From Streptomyces griseoluteus (GTDB lineage: Bacteria; Actinomycetota; Actinomycetes; Streptomycetales; Streptomycetaceae): DNA of 64,000 nt. The notes beneath the pieces were generated by a model. It was not told where the DNA came from. It worked only from the letters and a program-made list of their open reading frames with translations, and ran no database searches. Made by a program: the position numbers and the translations under genes. The stretch covers positions 248,001 through 312,000 of the forward strand of contig NZ_SRRU01000005.1 in NCBI RefSeq assembly GCF_004784465.1. The letters run 5' to 3'. Shown here piece after piece: positions 17,369 through 25,632 of the stretch (its first letter is position 1; every line of letters starts with the position of its first letter).

Positions 17369-18037
17369 ATGGCACACGACGAACTCGACGGACTGCTGCG
17401 CTCCCTGAAGGTCTGGTCCCCGGACACCACGGAGCTGCGGCCCTTCGACCCGGACACCGCTCCTCCGACCCCGCTGCCCCTGTTCACCGCCTGGCTGGCC
17501 GACGCGGCGCGGGCGGGTCAGCCCGAGCCGCACGCCATGTCCCTGGCGACGGTGGACGAGGAGGGCCGTCCCGACGTGCGCGTCCTGCTGCTGCACGGCG
17601 CCGACGCCGACGGCTGGACCTTCGGCACCCACTCCACCAGCCGCAAGGGCCGCGACCTGATCGCCCACCCGTACGCCGCCCTCGCCTTCTACTGGCCCGC
17701 GCTGGGCCGCCAGGTCCGCGTCCGGGGCCCGGTCACGGCCGCCCCCGCCGAGGCCGCCCGGGCCGACCTCCAGGCCCGCTCCACCGGCGCCCTGGCCGCC
17801 GCCCTCACCGGCCGCCAGAGCGAGGAGCTGGACTCCCTGGACGACCTGCGCCGAGCCTCCGAGGCCGCCTGGTCCCACGCCCGCGAGCACCCCACCACCC
17901 CGGCCCCCACCTGGACCCTCTACCGCCTCCACCCCCGCTCGGTGGAGTTCTTCCAGGGCGACCCCGACCGCCGCCACGTCCGCCTGGAGTACCGCCGCAC
18001 GGAATTCGGCTGGGAACGACGTCTGCTGTGGCCGTAA
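17369..18037 (+). CDS. Pyridoxamine 5'-phosphate oxidase-family flavoprotein
   Basis: A 222-residue FMN split-barrel protein. Residues ~60-145 carry the PNPOx-type barrel (PHAMSLATVDEEGRPDVRVLLLHG, THSTSRKGRDLIAHP). The C-terminal LYRLHPRSVEFFQGDPDRRHVR block is the PNPOx C-terminal dimerisation signature, ending in RLLWP. This resembles PdxH, but the window has a second, more canonical PdxH at 39785-40477, so this copy may be a paralogue acting on another substrate (PhzG-like enzymes share the same layout). Likely leaderless. Confidence 0.8.
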   Translation: MAHDELDGLLRSLKVWSPDTTELRPFDPDTAPPTPLPLFTAWLADAARAGQPEPHAMSLATVDEEGRPDVRVLLLHGADADGWTFGTHSTSRKGRDLIAHPYAALAFYWPALGRQVRVRGPVTAAPAEAARADLQARSTGALAAALTGRQSEELDSLDDLRRASEAAWSHAREHPTTPAPTWTLYRLHPRSVEFFQGDPDRRHVRLEYRRTEFGWERRLLWP

Positions 18038-18253
18038 GTGGCGTCAGGCGGCCGGAACCGCCCGCGCGGTTCGGTCAACTGCCGGTCCCGGCGCACCATG
18101 TGACAGTCCTCGGTCCCCGACTCCCCCACACACATGGCGATTTGGTTCGCGGTGTGGGTGTTCCGGTGGGTTCTGTCCGCATGGCGTACACAGCCGTGAT
18201 CAATCCGCAACCGATTCCGGTCTTGACCGAGACCCATCAATCGGGTGGGTGAA

Positions 18254-18259
18254 TACGCT
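18254..18259 (+). promoter_or_regulatory. -10 box TACGCT, leaderless start of monooxygenase-like gene
   Basis: TACGCT is six bases before ATG 18266, without a ribosome site. Confidence 0.45.
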
Positions 18260-18265
18260 CGCGCT

Positions 18266-19444
18266 ATGGCCGACTCGCGTCTCTCGTTCACGGACCTCTC
18301 CGCGACCCCCGCCGACCGTCCCGTCTATGTCGTCGGGGCGGGTCCGGGCGGGCTGGCGGTCGCGTACGCGCTGCGGGCGCGCGGGGTGCGGGCGGTGGTG
18401 CTGGAGAAGAGCGACCGTGTGGGGGCGTCCTGGCGGCGGCACTACGACCGGCTCCGGCTGCACACCACCCGGCGGCTGTCGGCGCTGCCGGGCCTCGCCA
18501 TACCGCGCAGGTTCGGGCGGTGGGTGGCGCGGGACGACGTGGTCCGGTACCTGGAGAAGTACGCGGAGCACCATCAGCTGGAGATCGTCACCGGCGTCGA
18601 GGTGTTCCGGGTGGAGAAGGCCTCGGACGGCGCGGGCTGGCTGCTGCACGCCTCCGGCGGCCGCGAGCTGACCGGTGCCGCCGTGGTGGTCGCCACCGGC
18701 CACAACCACACCCCGCGCCTGCCGGAGTGGCCCGGCGCGGAGGGCTACGAGGGCGAGCTGCTGCACGCCTCGTCCTACCGGAACCCCAAGCCGTACGAGG
18801 GCCGGGACGTGCTGGTGGTCGGGGTCGGCAACACCGGGGCGGAGATCGCCGTCGACCTGGTGGCGGGCGGTGCCTCGCGGGTGCGGCTGGCGGTACGGAC
18901 GGCGCCGCACATCGTGCGCCGCTCCACGGCCGGCTGGGCGGCCCAGTACACCGGCATCGTGGTGCGGCGGCTGCCGGTGCGGCTGGTGGACCGGCTCGCC
19001 CGGCCCATGGCCCGCCTCAGCACCCCTGACCTCTCCGAGCACGGCCTGCCGCGTCCGGAGACCGGGCTGTACAGCAGGGTCCGGCAGGGCGCGATCCCCG
19101 TGCAGGACGTCGGTCTGATCGACGCCGTGCGCACCGGCAAGGTGGAGATCGTCGCCGCCGTCGAGGGGTTCGAGGACGGCAAGGTGGCCCTCGCCGACGG
19201 CACCCGGATCGCGCCGGACGCGGTGATCGCGGCGACCGGGTACAGCCGGGGACTGGACTCCCTGGTGGGCCACCTGGGCGTACTGGACGAGCGCGGCCGC
19301 CCCACCGTCCACGGCGCCCGCACCCCCAAGGACGCCCCCGGCCTGTACTTCACCGGGTTCACCAACCCCATCAGCGGCATGTTCCGGGAACTGGCGATCG
19401 ACGCGGAGAAGATCGCCAAGTCGGTTGCTCGGCACCTGCGTTAG
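18266..19444 (+). CDS. FAD-dependent NAD(P)-binding oxidoreductase (flavin monooxygenase-like)
   Basis: A 392-residue flavoprotein. The N-terminal FAD Rossmann motif is VVGAGPGGLAVAYALRARG (residue ~18), and a second nucleotide motif, VVGVGNTGAEIAVDL (~180), binds NADPH. An ATG motif (VVVATGHNHTP, ~142; later IAATGY) is present. This is the arrangement of single-component flavin monooxygenases related to YUCCA, CzcO-like proteins and FMOs. The exact substrate is unknown. It converges with the MFS gene, leaving only eight bases between stops. Confidence 0.87.
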   Translation: MADSRLSFTDLSATPADRPVYVVGAGPGGLAVAYALRARGVRAVVLEKSDRVGASWRRHYDRLRLHTTRRLSALPGLAIPRRFGRWVARDDVVRYLEKYAEHHQLEIVTGVEVFRVEKASDGAGWLLHASGGRELTGAAVVVATGHNHTPRLPEWPGAEGYEGELLHASSYRNPKPYEGRDVLVVGVGNTGAEIAVDLVAGGASRVRLAVRTAPHIVRRSTAGWAAQYTGIVVRRLPVRLVDRLARPMARLSTPDLSEHGLPRPETGLYSRVRQGAIPVQDVGLIDAVRTGKVEIVAAVEGFEDGKVALADGTRIAPDAVIAATGYSRGLDSLVGHLGVLDERGRPTVHGARTPKDAPGLYFTGFTNPISGMFRELAIDAEKIAKSVARHLR

Positions 19445-19452
19445 GCACCTTT

Positions 19453-20748
19453 TCAAGCGACCGCCACGACCGGGGGCCGGCGCCGGATCACCAGCGACAT
19501 CAGCGCCGCCGCCGCGCACAGCGACCCGGACGCGTACCAGACCATGTCGTAGCTGCCGAAGACGTCGCGGGCGAAGCCGCCGAGCCAGGCGATGACGGCC
19601 GCGCCGATCTGGTGCGAGGCCAGCACCCAGCCGAACACGATCGCGCTGTCCTCCCCGAACCGCTCCCGGCACAGCGCCAGGGTGGGCGGGACGGTGGCGA
19701 CCCAGTCCAGGCCGTAGAAGACGATGAAGAACACCATCGGCAGATGCACGGCGGGCCCGAGCAGCATCGGCAGGAACAGCAGCGAGATGCCGCGCAGCGC
19801 GTAGTAGACGGCGAGCAGCCGCCGGGAGTCGAAGCGGTCGGTGAACCAGCCGGAGGCGATCGTGCCGAGCACGTCGAACACCCCGATCACCGCGAGCAGC
19901 GAGGCCGCCGCCGGTACCGGCATCCCGTGGTCGTGGGCGGCGGGCACGAAGTGGGTCTGGATCAGCCCGTTGGTGGACGCCCCGCAGATGGCGAAGCTGC
20001 CCGCGAGCAGCCAGAACTGCCCCGTCCGCACGGCGGAGGCCAGCACGGTGAGCGCGCGCCGCGCGGCCCCCGTCACCGGCGGCGGCTTGGGCACGAACTC
20101 GGTGGCTCCGTACGGCTTCAGGCCCACGTCGGCCGGATGGTCGCGCAGCAGCAGCCAGACGAACGGGACGACGGCGAGGGCGGCCAGCGCGACCGTGACG
20201 GCGGCCGGGCGCCAGTGGTGGTGCTCCACGATCCAGGACAGCAGGGGCAGGAAGATGAGCTGGCCGGAGGCGGACGCGGCGGTCAGGATGCCGCTGACCA
20301 GCCCGCGCCGCGACGTGAACCAGCGCCCGGTGACGGTCGCGGCGAACGCCAGCGCCATCGACCCCGAGCCCAGCCCGACGAACAGGCCCCAGCAGAGTAT
20401 GAGTTGCCAGGGTGCCGTCATCCACACGGTCAGCCCGGCGCCGAGCGCGATCACGGTCAGCGCGACGGTGACGACCCGGCGGATGCCGAACCGGTCCATC
20501 AGCGCGGCGGCGAACGGCGCGGTGAGCCCGTAGAGCGCGAGGTTGACGGAGACGGCCGCGCCGATGGTGCCGCGCGACCAGCCGAACTCCGCGTGCAGCG
20601 GGTCGATCAGCAGGCCGGGCAGCGACCGGAAGGCGGCCGCGCCGATGATCGTGACGAAGGTGACGGCGGCGACGAACCAGGCGCGGTGCACACGCCGGCG
20701 GCGCGGTGCGTCCTGGACGGGGGCGGGTGCGGGACGGGTCTGAGTCAC
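19453..20748 (-). CDS. MFS transporter, oxalate/formate-antiporter-like (OFA/MCT type)
   Basis: A 431-residue protein with twelve predicted membrane segments. The loop between segments 2 and 3 reads MDRFGIRRVV and the central loop is long and charged; the first half contains GSGSMALAFAATVTGRWF and RRGLVSGILTAASASGQ, patterns seen in monocarboxylate/oxalate-type MFS members. The likely function is uptake or export of a small organic acid, driven by protons; the substrate is unknown. The GTG start at 20748 has GGAG six bases upstream. It diverges from an AraC-type regulator 71 bases away, a likely controller. Confidence 0.85.
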   Translation of the reverse strand: MTQTRPAPAPVQDAPRRRRVHRAWFVAAVTFVTIIGAAAFRSLPGLLIDPLHAEFGWSRGTIGAAVSVNLALYGLTAPFAAALMDRFGIRRVVTVALTVIALGAGLTVWMTAPWQLILCWGLFVGLGSGSMALAFAATVTGRWFTSRRGLVSGILTAASASGQLIFLPLLSWIVEHHHWRPAAVTVALAALAVVPFVWLLLRDHPADVGLKPYGATEFVPKPPPVTGAARRALTVLASAVRTGQFWLLAGSFAICGASTNGLIQTHFVPAAHDHGMPVPAAASLLAVIGVFDVLGTIASGWFTDRFDSRRLLAVYYALRGISLLFLPMLLGPAVHLPMVFFIVFYGLDWVATVPPTLALCRERFGEDSAIVFGWVLASHQIGAAVIAWLGGFARDVFGSYDMVWYASGSLCAAAALMSLVIRRRPPVVAVA

Positions 20749-20807
20749 GTGCTCCAGAGTTCCGGCCCCGGCCGGACGCAGCGAGTGGCCCGAAGGACAG
20801 TGTTCGC

Positions 20808-20813
20808 TAGGAT
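20808..20813 (+). promoter_or_regulatory. -10 box TAGGAT, leaderless start of GlxA-type regulator
   Basis: TAGGAT ends six bases before ATG 20820, and no ribosome site is visible. Confidence 0.5.
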
Positions 20814-20819
20814 CGGGCC

Positions 20820-21839
20820 ATGACCGCTGAGACCCCGCCGGTGGACGGCGAGTTCCGCCCGCACCGCGTCGCCGTCCTCGCCATGGACGGCCTGCTCCCC
20901 TTCGAACTCGGCATCCCCCACCGCATCTTCGGCCGCCCGGCCGACGCCCGGGGCAGACCGCTGTACGAGGTGGTGACCTGCTCGATCCGGCCACCCGGCC
21001 CGGTCGAGACCGCCGCCGACTTCGCGGTGGACGTACCGCACGGCCCGGAGGCGCTGGCGACGGCGGACACGGTGATCGTCCCGGCGTCCTACGAACTCGG
21101 CCCGGTCTTCGAGGAGGGACGGCTCACCCCCGAACTCGCCGCCGCCCTGGCCCGCGTCCGCCCCGGCACCCGCTTCGCCTCGATCTGCGTCGGGGGGTAC
21201 GTCCTCGCCGCCGCCGGCCTGCTGGACGGGCGCCCGGCGACCACCCACTGGTCCCACGCCGACCGGTTCCAGGAGCTGTTCCCCGAGGTCCGGGTGGACG
21301 CCGACGTGCTGTTCATCGACGACGGCGACGTGCTCACCTCGGCGGGCGTCGCGGCCGGGATCGACCTGTGCCTGCACATGGTGCGCCGCGACCACGGCAC
21401 GGCGGTCGCCAACGACGTGGCCCGCCGCATGGTCGTACCCCCGCACCGCGACGGCGGCCAGGCGCAGTACATACACCGCCCGCTGCCCGAACCGCAGTTG
21501 GCCACCACCACGGCCGCCCGTGCCTGGGCGCTCGGCCGGCTGCACGAACCGCTCCAGCTGCGGGACCTCGCCGAGCGGGAGGCGATGTCGGTACGGACCT
21601 TCACCCGGCGCTTCCGCGAGGAGGTCGGGGTGAGTCCGGGGCAGTGGCTCACCGCACAACGGGTCGAGCTGGCCCGGCAGTTGCTGGAGTCGACGGACCT
21701 CTCGGTCGACCAGGTCGCACGGGACGCGGGGTTCGGCACGGCGCAGTCGATGCGCCAGCATCTCCAGCAGGCGCTGGGTGTGACACCGACCGCCTACCGG
21801 CGCACCTTCCGCGCGGGAGCCGCCGCCGGGGCGGGATGA
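20820..21839 (+). CDS. GlxA/FtrA-type AraC regulator (DJ-1/PfpI plus AraC HTH)
   Basis: A 339-residue regulator. Residues ~14-195 are a DJ-1/PfpI-like domain with the elbow SICVGGYVLAAAGLLDG, and ~230-335 form a double AraC helix-turn-helix (LRDLAEREAMSVRTFTRRF, then DLSVDQVARDAGFGTAQSMR). This is the GlxA/FtrA family. Such proteins sense small ligands and switch nearby catabolic or transport genes. The divergent MFS gene is the obvious candidate target. Probably leaderless. Confidence 0.9.
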   Translation: MTAETPPVDGEFRPHRVAVLAMDGLLPFELGIPHRIFGRPADARGRPLYEVVTCSIRPPGPVETAADFAVDVPHGPEALATADTVIVPASYELGPVFEEGRLTPELAAALARVRPGTRFASICVGGYVLAAAGLLDGRPATTHWSHADRFQELFPEVRVDADVLFIDDGDVLTSAGVAAGIDLCLHMVRRDHGTAVANDVARRMVVPPHRDGGQAQYIHRPLPEPQLATTTAARAWALGRLHEPLQLRDLAEREAMSVRTFTRRFREEVGVSPGQWLTAQRVELARQLLESTDLSVDQVARDAGFGTAQSMRQHLQQALGVTPTAYRRTFRAGAAAGAG

Positions 21840-22096
21840 GTGCGGGCGGCGGACCGGCCGGCGGCGCGCCCCCCCCTTGCCCCCGTCACCACCGGCCGGT
21901 GCGACCCACACTCGACGAGGACTCACCCCCGCGTGCCCTCGCCGTCCCCTCGCGGCGAATCGCCGTCCCCAAGCCTCCGCAACGCGCGTACCACCCGTCA
22001 ACACCGGTACGGCGATTCATGCCCTATGCCCACTTCACGCCGGGCGCGCACGGAAGCACACCCGGCGCACGCCCCCCTCGAGACGGGCGAACTCGG

Positions 22097-22606
22097 CTAG
22101 AACGCTTCGGAGAGGAGGTCCTCGTAGGCCGCCGGCTGGACCCCGCACGCCGGTGTCGCGCCCTCACGGGGCTGGGAGCATCGGTCCAGTTCGCACCAGA
22201 TGCTCTTGCCCGCGCCCTCGGGGCTCCAGCCCCAGCGGTCGGCGAGACAGTCGACGAGGGCCAGACCCCGGCCGCCGGTGGCCTCGCGCCCGGCACAGCG
22301 CGGCACGGGCGCGCGTGAGCTGGCGTCGGCCACCTCCAGCCGTACCGTCACCGAGGCGGCGGGCTCCGCCCCGGCGGGCGTCACGGGCGGCGGGCCGCCG
22401 GGCAGCGACAGCCGCAGCAGCGCCGGGCGGCCGGTGTGCACCACCGCGTTGGTCACCAGCTCGGAGACGAGCAGGATCAGCGTCTCGGCCAGCGGCTCGT
22501 CGGCCGCTATGCCCAGCCCGGCGAGCCGCGACCGCGCCCACTTCCTCGCCCGCCCCACCTCTTCGGGGTCGGGCCGGATCTCCAGCGTCACTTGAAGCAC
22601 CTGCAC
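22097..22606 (-). CDS. HATPase-fold ATP-binding protein (anti-sigma-like)
   Basis: A 169-residue GHKL ATPase. The N-box reads LVSELVTNAVVHTG and the G-box reads GREATGGRGLALVDCLADRWGW. Size and motifs match RsbW-like switch proteins of Streptomyces. It lies near a STAS antagonist (23092-23466), an ECF-like sigma factor and a zinc-finger anti-sigma gene, so participation in a partner-switching pathway is a reasonable inference, though the genes are not in one operon. Confidence 0.85.
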   Translation of the reverse strand: MQVLQVTLEIRPDPEEVGRARKWARSRLAGLGIAADEPLAETLILLVSELVTNAVVHTGRPALLRLSLPGGPPPVTPAGAEPAASVTVRLEVADASSRAPVPRCAGREATGGRGLALVDCLADRWGWSPEGAGKSIWCELDRCSQPREGATPACGVQPAAYEDLLSEAF

Positions 22607-22835
22607 CGCTCACACCATCCGAACCGGCGGACACATGACCGCACGACGACCCGCCGCCGCGGTGCGAACCGCGACGAACCGCACGACGAGGGCCACGATC
22701 GTAGCCATTTTCTGCATGGCCAGAACAACGGCCAGAGCAAGCGTTACGGAACGTGATTCCCTTAGAAGACAGCATGGTTGACGTACAGTCACCCCAACAA
22801 GCGCTTCGGGCATATTCCCGCGCGAAGGAGTACTC

Positions 22836-22970
22836 GTGCGGCATACTGTGCGACGCATACGCCGGGAAGTCGAACAGGCGGCGCGCGGGGCCCTGCCGGG
22901 GGCACTCGCGGTCGCGGTCACTCGCATTCGACCCAAGGTACCCGAGGGGGCGTCCGACTCCGGGCCGTGA
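22836..22970 (+). CDS. Short 44-residue basic ORF, function unknown
   Basis: A GTG start with GAAGGAG five bases upstream opens a 44-residue frame: it begins MRHTVRRIRREVEQAARG and ends EGASDSGP. The N-terminal half is strongly basic and could form an amphipathic helix. The gap around it (22607-23091) contains no other gene. The ribosome site is unusually good and the start is only about 53 bases downstream of a TTGACG element at 22778-22783. I do not recognise the product. It may be a real small protein or a regulatory leader. Confidence 0.5.
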   Translation: MRHTVRRIRREVEQAARGALPGALAVAVTRIRPKVPEGASDSGP

Positions 22971-23091
22971 CGAGTCACAGTCGGAGTACGGGATTCACTT
23001 CCACGCTGCGTGACCTGTTTTCGCCACGATCCGCGACATCCATGGCCATGAATCGTGGCACCGAGGGCGCTCACCTCGGCGGCGACGGCGC

Positions 23092-23466
23092 TCAGGCCGA
23101 CAGCGATCCCGCCTCGTCGGCGGTGGCGGACTCGACGTCCGGGCGCACGTCGAAGAGGCGGCGCACCCCGAGCGCGCCGAGGACGCGGTTCACGTGCGAG
23201 CCGTCCTCCGCGCCCCGGTCGGGCAGGATCAGCCGCAGCCTGCCCTGGCAGGAGCGGATCAGCCGGCGGACCGCGATGAGCACACCGACCCCGCTGGAGT
23301 CGCAGAAGAAGACCTCGGAGAGATCGAGGACCAGGCTGTGGTTCCCCTCGGCGACCACGTCGTGCACCCGCTGCCGCAGCACGGGCGAGGTCACCAGGTC
23401 CAGTTCGCCGGCCACCTGGAGCACGGTCCACTCGCCCCGTTCGGTGCCGGTCACTTCGAAAGCCAC
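23092..23466 (-). CDS. STAS-domain anti-sigma factor antagonist (BldG-like)
   Basis: A 124-residue single STAS domain. It begins with strand GEWTVLQVAGELDLVTSP, and the phosphorylation site region reads LVLDLSEVFFCDSSGVGVLI, where the serine after Asp is the site that HATPase anti-sigma factors phosphorylate in BldG, SpoIIAA and RsbV. The GTG start at 23466 follows GAGAGG. It diverges from the sigma-factor gene. The likely role is to free a sigma factor from its HATPase inhibitor when unphosphorylated. Confidence 0.88.
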   Translation of the reverse strand: MAFEVTGTERGEWTVLQVAGELDLVTSPVLRQRVHDVVAEGNHSLVLDLSEVFFCDSSGVGVLIAVRRLIRSCQGRLRLILPDRGAEDGSHVNRVLGALGVRRLFDVRPDVESATADEAGSLSA

Positions 23467-23810
23467 GGCCACACCTCTCCGCTCGGCGGATCTTGCGGAA
23501 CCACCCGGAAATGGAAGCAGTTCCTTCGGTTCTTTCCGCGCGGCTGCCCAGCGGCCGTTTCCCTGAAACACGGAACCGCAAACCGCGGAGGGATCGACAG
23601 AGGGCTTGTTTCGGTCACTGTCGATCGGGTTCGATCGTACTTCGATCGAAGGTGGGCCCGAGATAAGTGAAGACGGCGTGAAGAGACCCCTATCACCTGC
23701 GGCGCTGCCAGGGGCGCGCATTGACACAAAGGGGCGTGCACCGTCGGACGTGCCGACTACATTCGAGGGGTCGCCGGGCACATCCTGGAGACGGCGAGGG
23801 GAGGAACCGC
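23467..23810. other. Divergent regulatory gap between STAS and sigma genes
   Basis: This stretch of 344 bases holds no convincing gene. It is less GC-rich than its neighbours. It contains TTCGATCG at 23630-23637 and the palindrome TTCGATCGAA at 23641-23650, which may be a regulator site. Promoters of both flanking genes must be here, but no consensus pair is clear. Confidence 0.4.
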
Positions 23811-24383
23811 ATGCCCGCCAAGGACGTACCGCCCCGCTGGGACCGCACGATGCAGCAGCGGCTCGCGCGCGGTGAGGCCGCCGCCCTGGGCGAGCTGTAC
23901 GACCGGTTCGCCTCCCTGGTGCAGGGCCTCGCGCACCGCGTGCTGAGCGACGACACGGCCGCCGCCGCCGTCACCCGCGACGTCTTCGCCCATGTCTGGG
24001 AGCACCCCGACACCTACGACCACCGGCAGGGACCTCTGCGTACCTGGATCGCCGCGACGACCCAGCGGCTGGCCGTACAGAAGCTGCGCGAGAGCGAGAC
24101 GGCCGCGCTCGCCGGCGACTCCCCGGCGGAACTGGCCGCGCTGGAGAGCCGGGTGCGGCACGCCTCCGTCGCCGCCCGCGCCGACTACATCGTCCACTCG
24201 ATGCCGCACCCGCTGCGGGCCGCGCTGGAACTCGCCTACTTCCAGCGGCGCGACTACCGCCAGGCCGCCACCGACCTCGGCGTCACCGAGGACGAGGCGC
24301 GCCGCCGGCTCCGCCTCGGTCTGCAACTGCTCTCCACCGCCCACGACATGGGGGCGCCGCCGGGACTCGGGGGTGCCCGGTGA
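23811..24383 (+). CDS. ECF-like RNA polymerase sigma factor
   Basis: A 190-residue sigma-70 family protein. Region 2 covers residues ~20-90 (GELYDRFASLVQGLAHRVL then TRDVFAHVWEHPDTYD), and region 4 covers ~125-180 (PHPLRAALELAYFQRRDYRQ and the helix-turn-helix ATDLGVTEDEARRRLRLGLQ). Start ATG 23811 with GGGGAGGA upstream. Its stop overlaps the start of the zinc-finger anti-sigma gene as GTGA, so the pair is translationally coupled in the usual sigma/anti-sigma arrangement. Confidence 0.88.
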   Translation: MPAKDVPPRWDRTMQQRLARGEAAALGELYDRFASLVQGLAHRVLSDDTAAAAVTRDVFAHVWEHPDTYDHRQGPLRTWIAATTQRLAVQKLRESETAALAGDSPAELAALESRVRHASVAARADYIVHSMPHPLRAALELAYFQRRDYRQAATDLGVTEDEARRRLRLGLQLLSTAHDMGAPPGLGGAR

Positions 24384-25570
24384 CCGACCCGCACCGCCTC
24401 ACGGCGCCGGACGGACCTGCGGACGGGGCGGCCGAGCCCGTGCCCCCGCCCCGCTCCCCCGCCGGACCCGAGCGGCTCGACCTCCCGCACGAGGTGCTGC
24501 GCTCCCTGCTCGGCGCCTGGGCGCTGGCCGCCTGCTCGACGGCGGAGACGGACGCGGTGGAGGAGCACCTCGGCGAGTGCGGCGCCTGCGCCGACGAGGC
24601 GCGACGCCTGCGCGAGGCGGTCGGCCTGCTGCACCGCCCGGAGAGCCTGGAGGTCGACCCCACCCTGCGCAACCGGGTACTGGAGAACTGCCTGCGCCGC
24701 CGCCCGCCGCGCGTCCCGGTCCCCGACTGGGCGGCCTCGTACGACGCGGAGACCGCCCGCCTCGACGCGCTGCTGCGGGACTTCGGCGACGCCGAGTGGC
24801 ACACACCGGTACGGCTGCGCTGGTTCGAGTCGGGCGTGCCCGCGACCCGCCGGACGACGGTCGCCGGAGTGATCGCGCACCTGCTGTCGGTCGACGGGAT
24901 GGTGGCGACCGCGCTCGGCCTGGAGGACCCGCTGACCGACACCGTCGCCAAGGCGGAACCGGACGTACGGGGCGCGGCCGGGCCAGCGGGCCGGACCGAG
25001 GCGTTCTGGCGTGCCTCGCACTTCCCGCAGACCCGCGCGGTACGCGCCCGCTGGCGGGACCAGAGCCACCAACTGCTGCGCACGGTGTCCTTCACCGGCG
25101 GCGCGGGCGGATTCCCGGTGAGCTACGGCGACTTCACGCTGCCCCTGCGGGACGCGATGGTGGACCGCGCCTTCGAGTGCTGGGTGCACGCGGACGACAT
25201 CGCCAAGGCGGTGGACTACCCCTACGAGCCGCCCGCCCCACGGCACTTGAGCCGCATGATCGAACTGGCGGCCCGCATGCTCCCGTTGGCAGTGGCCGCC
25301 CACCGCGGCACCTCCCCGCCCACCACCCCCGGCCGCAGCCTCCGCCTGGAGATCGAGGGCGCGGCAGGCGGCCAATGGCTGATCCCCCTGGACTCCCCCG
25401 CCGACCCGATCCCCGAACACGAGGTGGCTCACGTGGCCCTGGACGGAGTCGAATTCTGCCGCCTGGCAGCAGGCCACCTGACTCCCGAGGAAACGACAGC
25501 GGGCCAGAGGGGCGACAGGGAAGCGATCAGGGACGTCCTGACGGCGACAGCGTCACTGAGCCGGATGTAA
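24380..25570 (+). CDS. Zinc-finger anti-sigma factor fused to mycothiol-type isomerase domain
   Basis: A 396-residue protein. Residues ~35-85 form a zf-HC2/ZAS domain with EEHLGECGAC (His-x3-Cys-x2-Cys), the zinc site that marks anti-sigma factors. After a linker, residues ~115-300 resemble the DinB/mycothiol-dependent maleylpyruvate isomerase N-terminal domain (TRRTTVAGVIAHLLSVDGMV, then ECWVHADDIAKAVDYP). No membrane segment is seen, so it is a soluble inhibitor of the coupled sigma factor. The fusion suggests regulation by thiol or metal status, but this is inference. The GTG start overlaps the sigma gene. Confidence 0.8.
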   Translation: MTDPHRLTAPDGPADGAAEPVPPPRSPAGPERLDLPHEVLRSLLGAWALAACSTAETDAVEEHLGECGACADEARRLREAVGLLHRPESLEVDPTLRNRVLENCLRRRPPRVPVPDWAASYDAETARLDALLRDFGDAEWHTPVRLRWFESGVPATRRTTVAGVIAHLLSVDGMVATALGLEDPLTDTVAKAEPDVRGAAGPAGRTEAFWRASHFPQTRAVRARWRDQSHQLLRTVSFTGGAGGFPVSYGDFTLPLRDAMVDRAFECWVHADDIAKAVDYPYEPPAPRHLSRMIELAARMLPLAVAAHRGTSPPTTPGRSLRLEIEGAAGGQWLIPLDSPADPIPEHEVAHVALDGVEFCRLAAGHLTPEETTAGQRGDREAIRDVLTATASLSRM

Positions 25571-25577
25571 GGGACCC

Positions 25578-25605
25578 AGGGGCGCGGGGAACTGCGCGAC
25601 AAGCC
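25578..25605. repeat. Dispersed Streptomyces repeat, copy 1
   Basis: The sequence GGGGCGCGGGGAACTGCGCG plus a short tail (ACAAGCC) lies between two convergent genes. It recurs in reverse at 41790-41818, and a split form is at 47207-47262. This motif is found many times in Streptomyces genomes, usually just after genes. Confidence 0.65.
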
Positions 25606-25632
25606 ACAACGAACCCGCACCCGCCAACTCGG

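Noticed and set aside
21840..22096. Possible gene between the GlxA-type regulator and HATPase genes
   Set aside because: The gap lies between convergent genes; frames there have no ribosome site or family resemblance.
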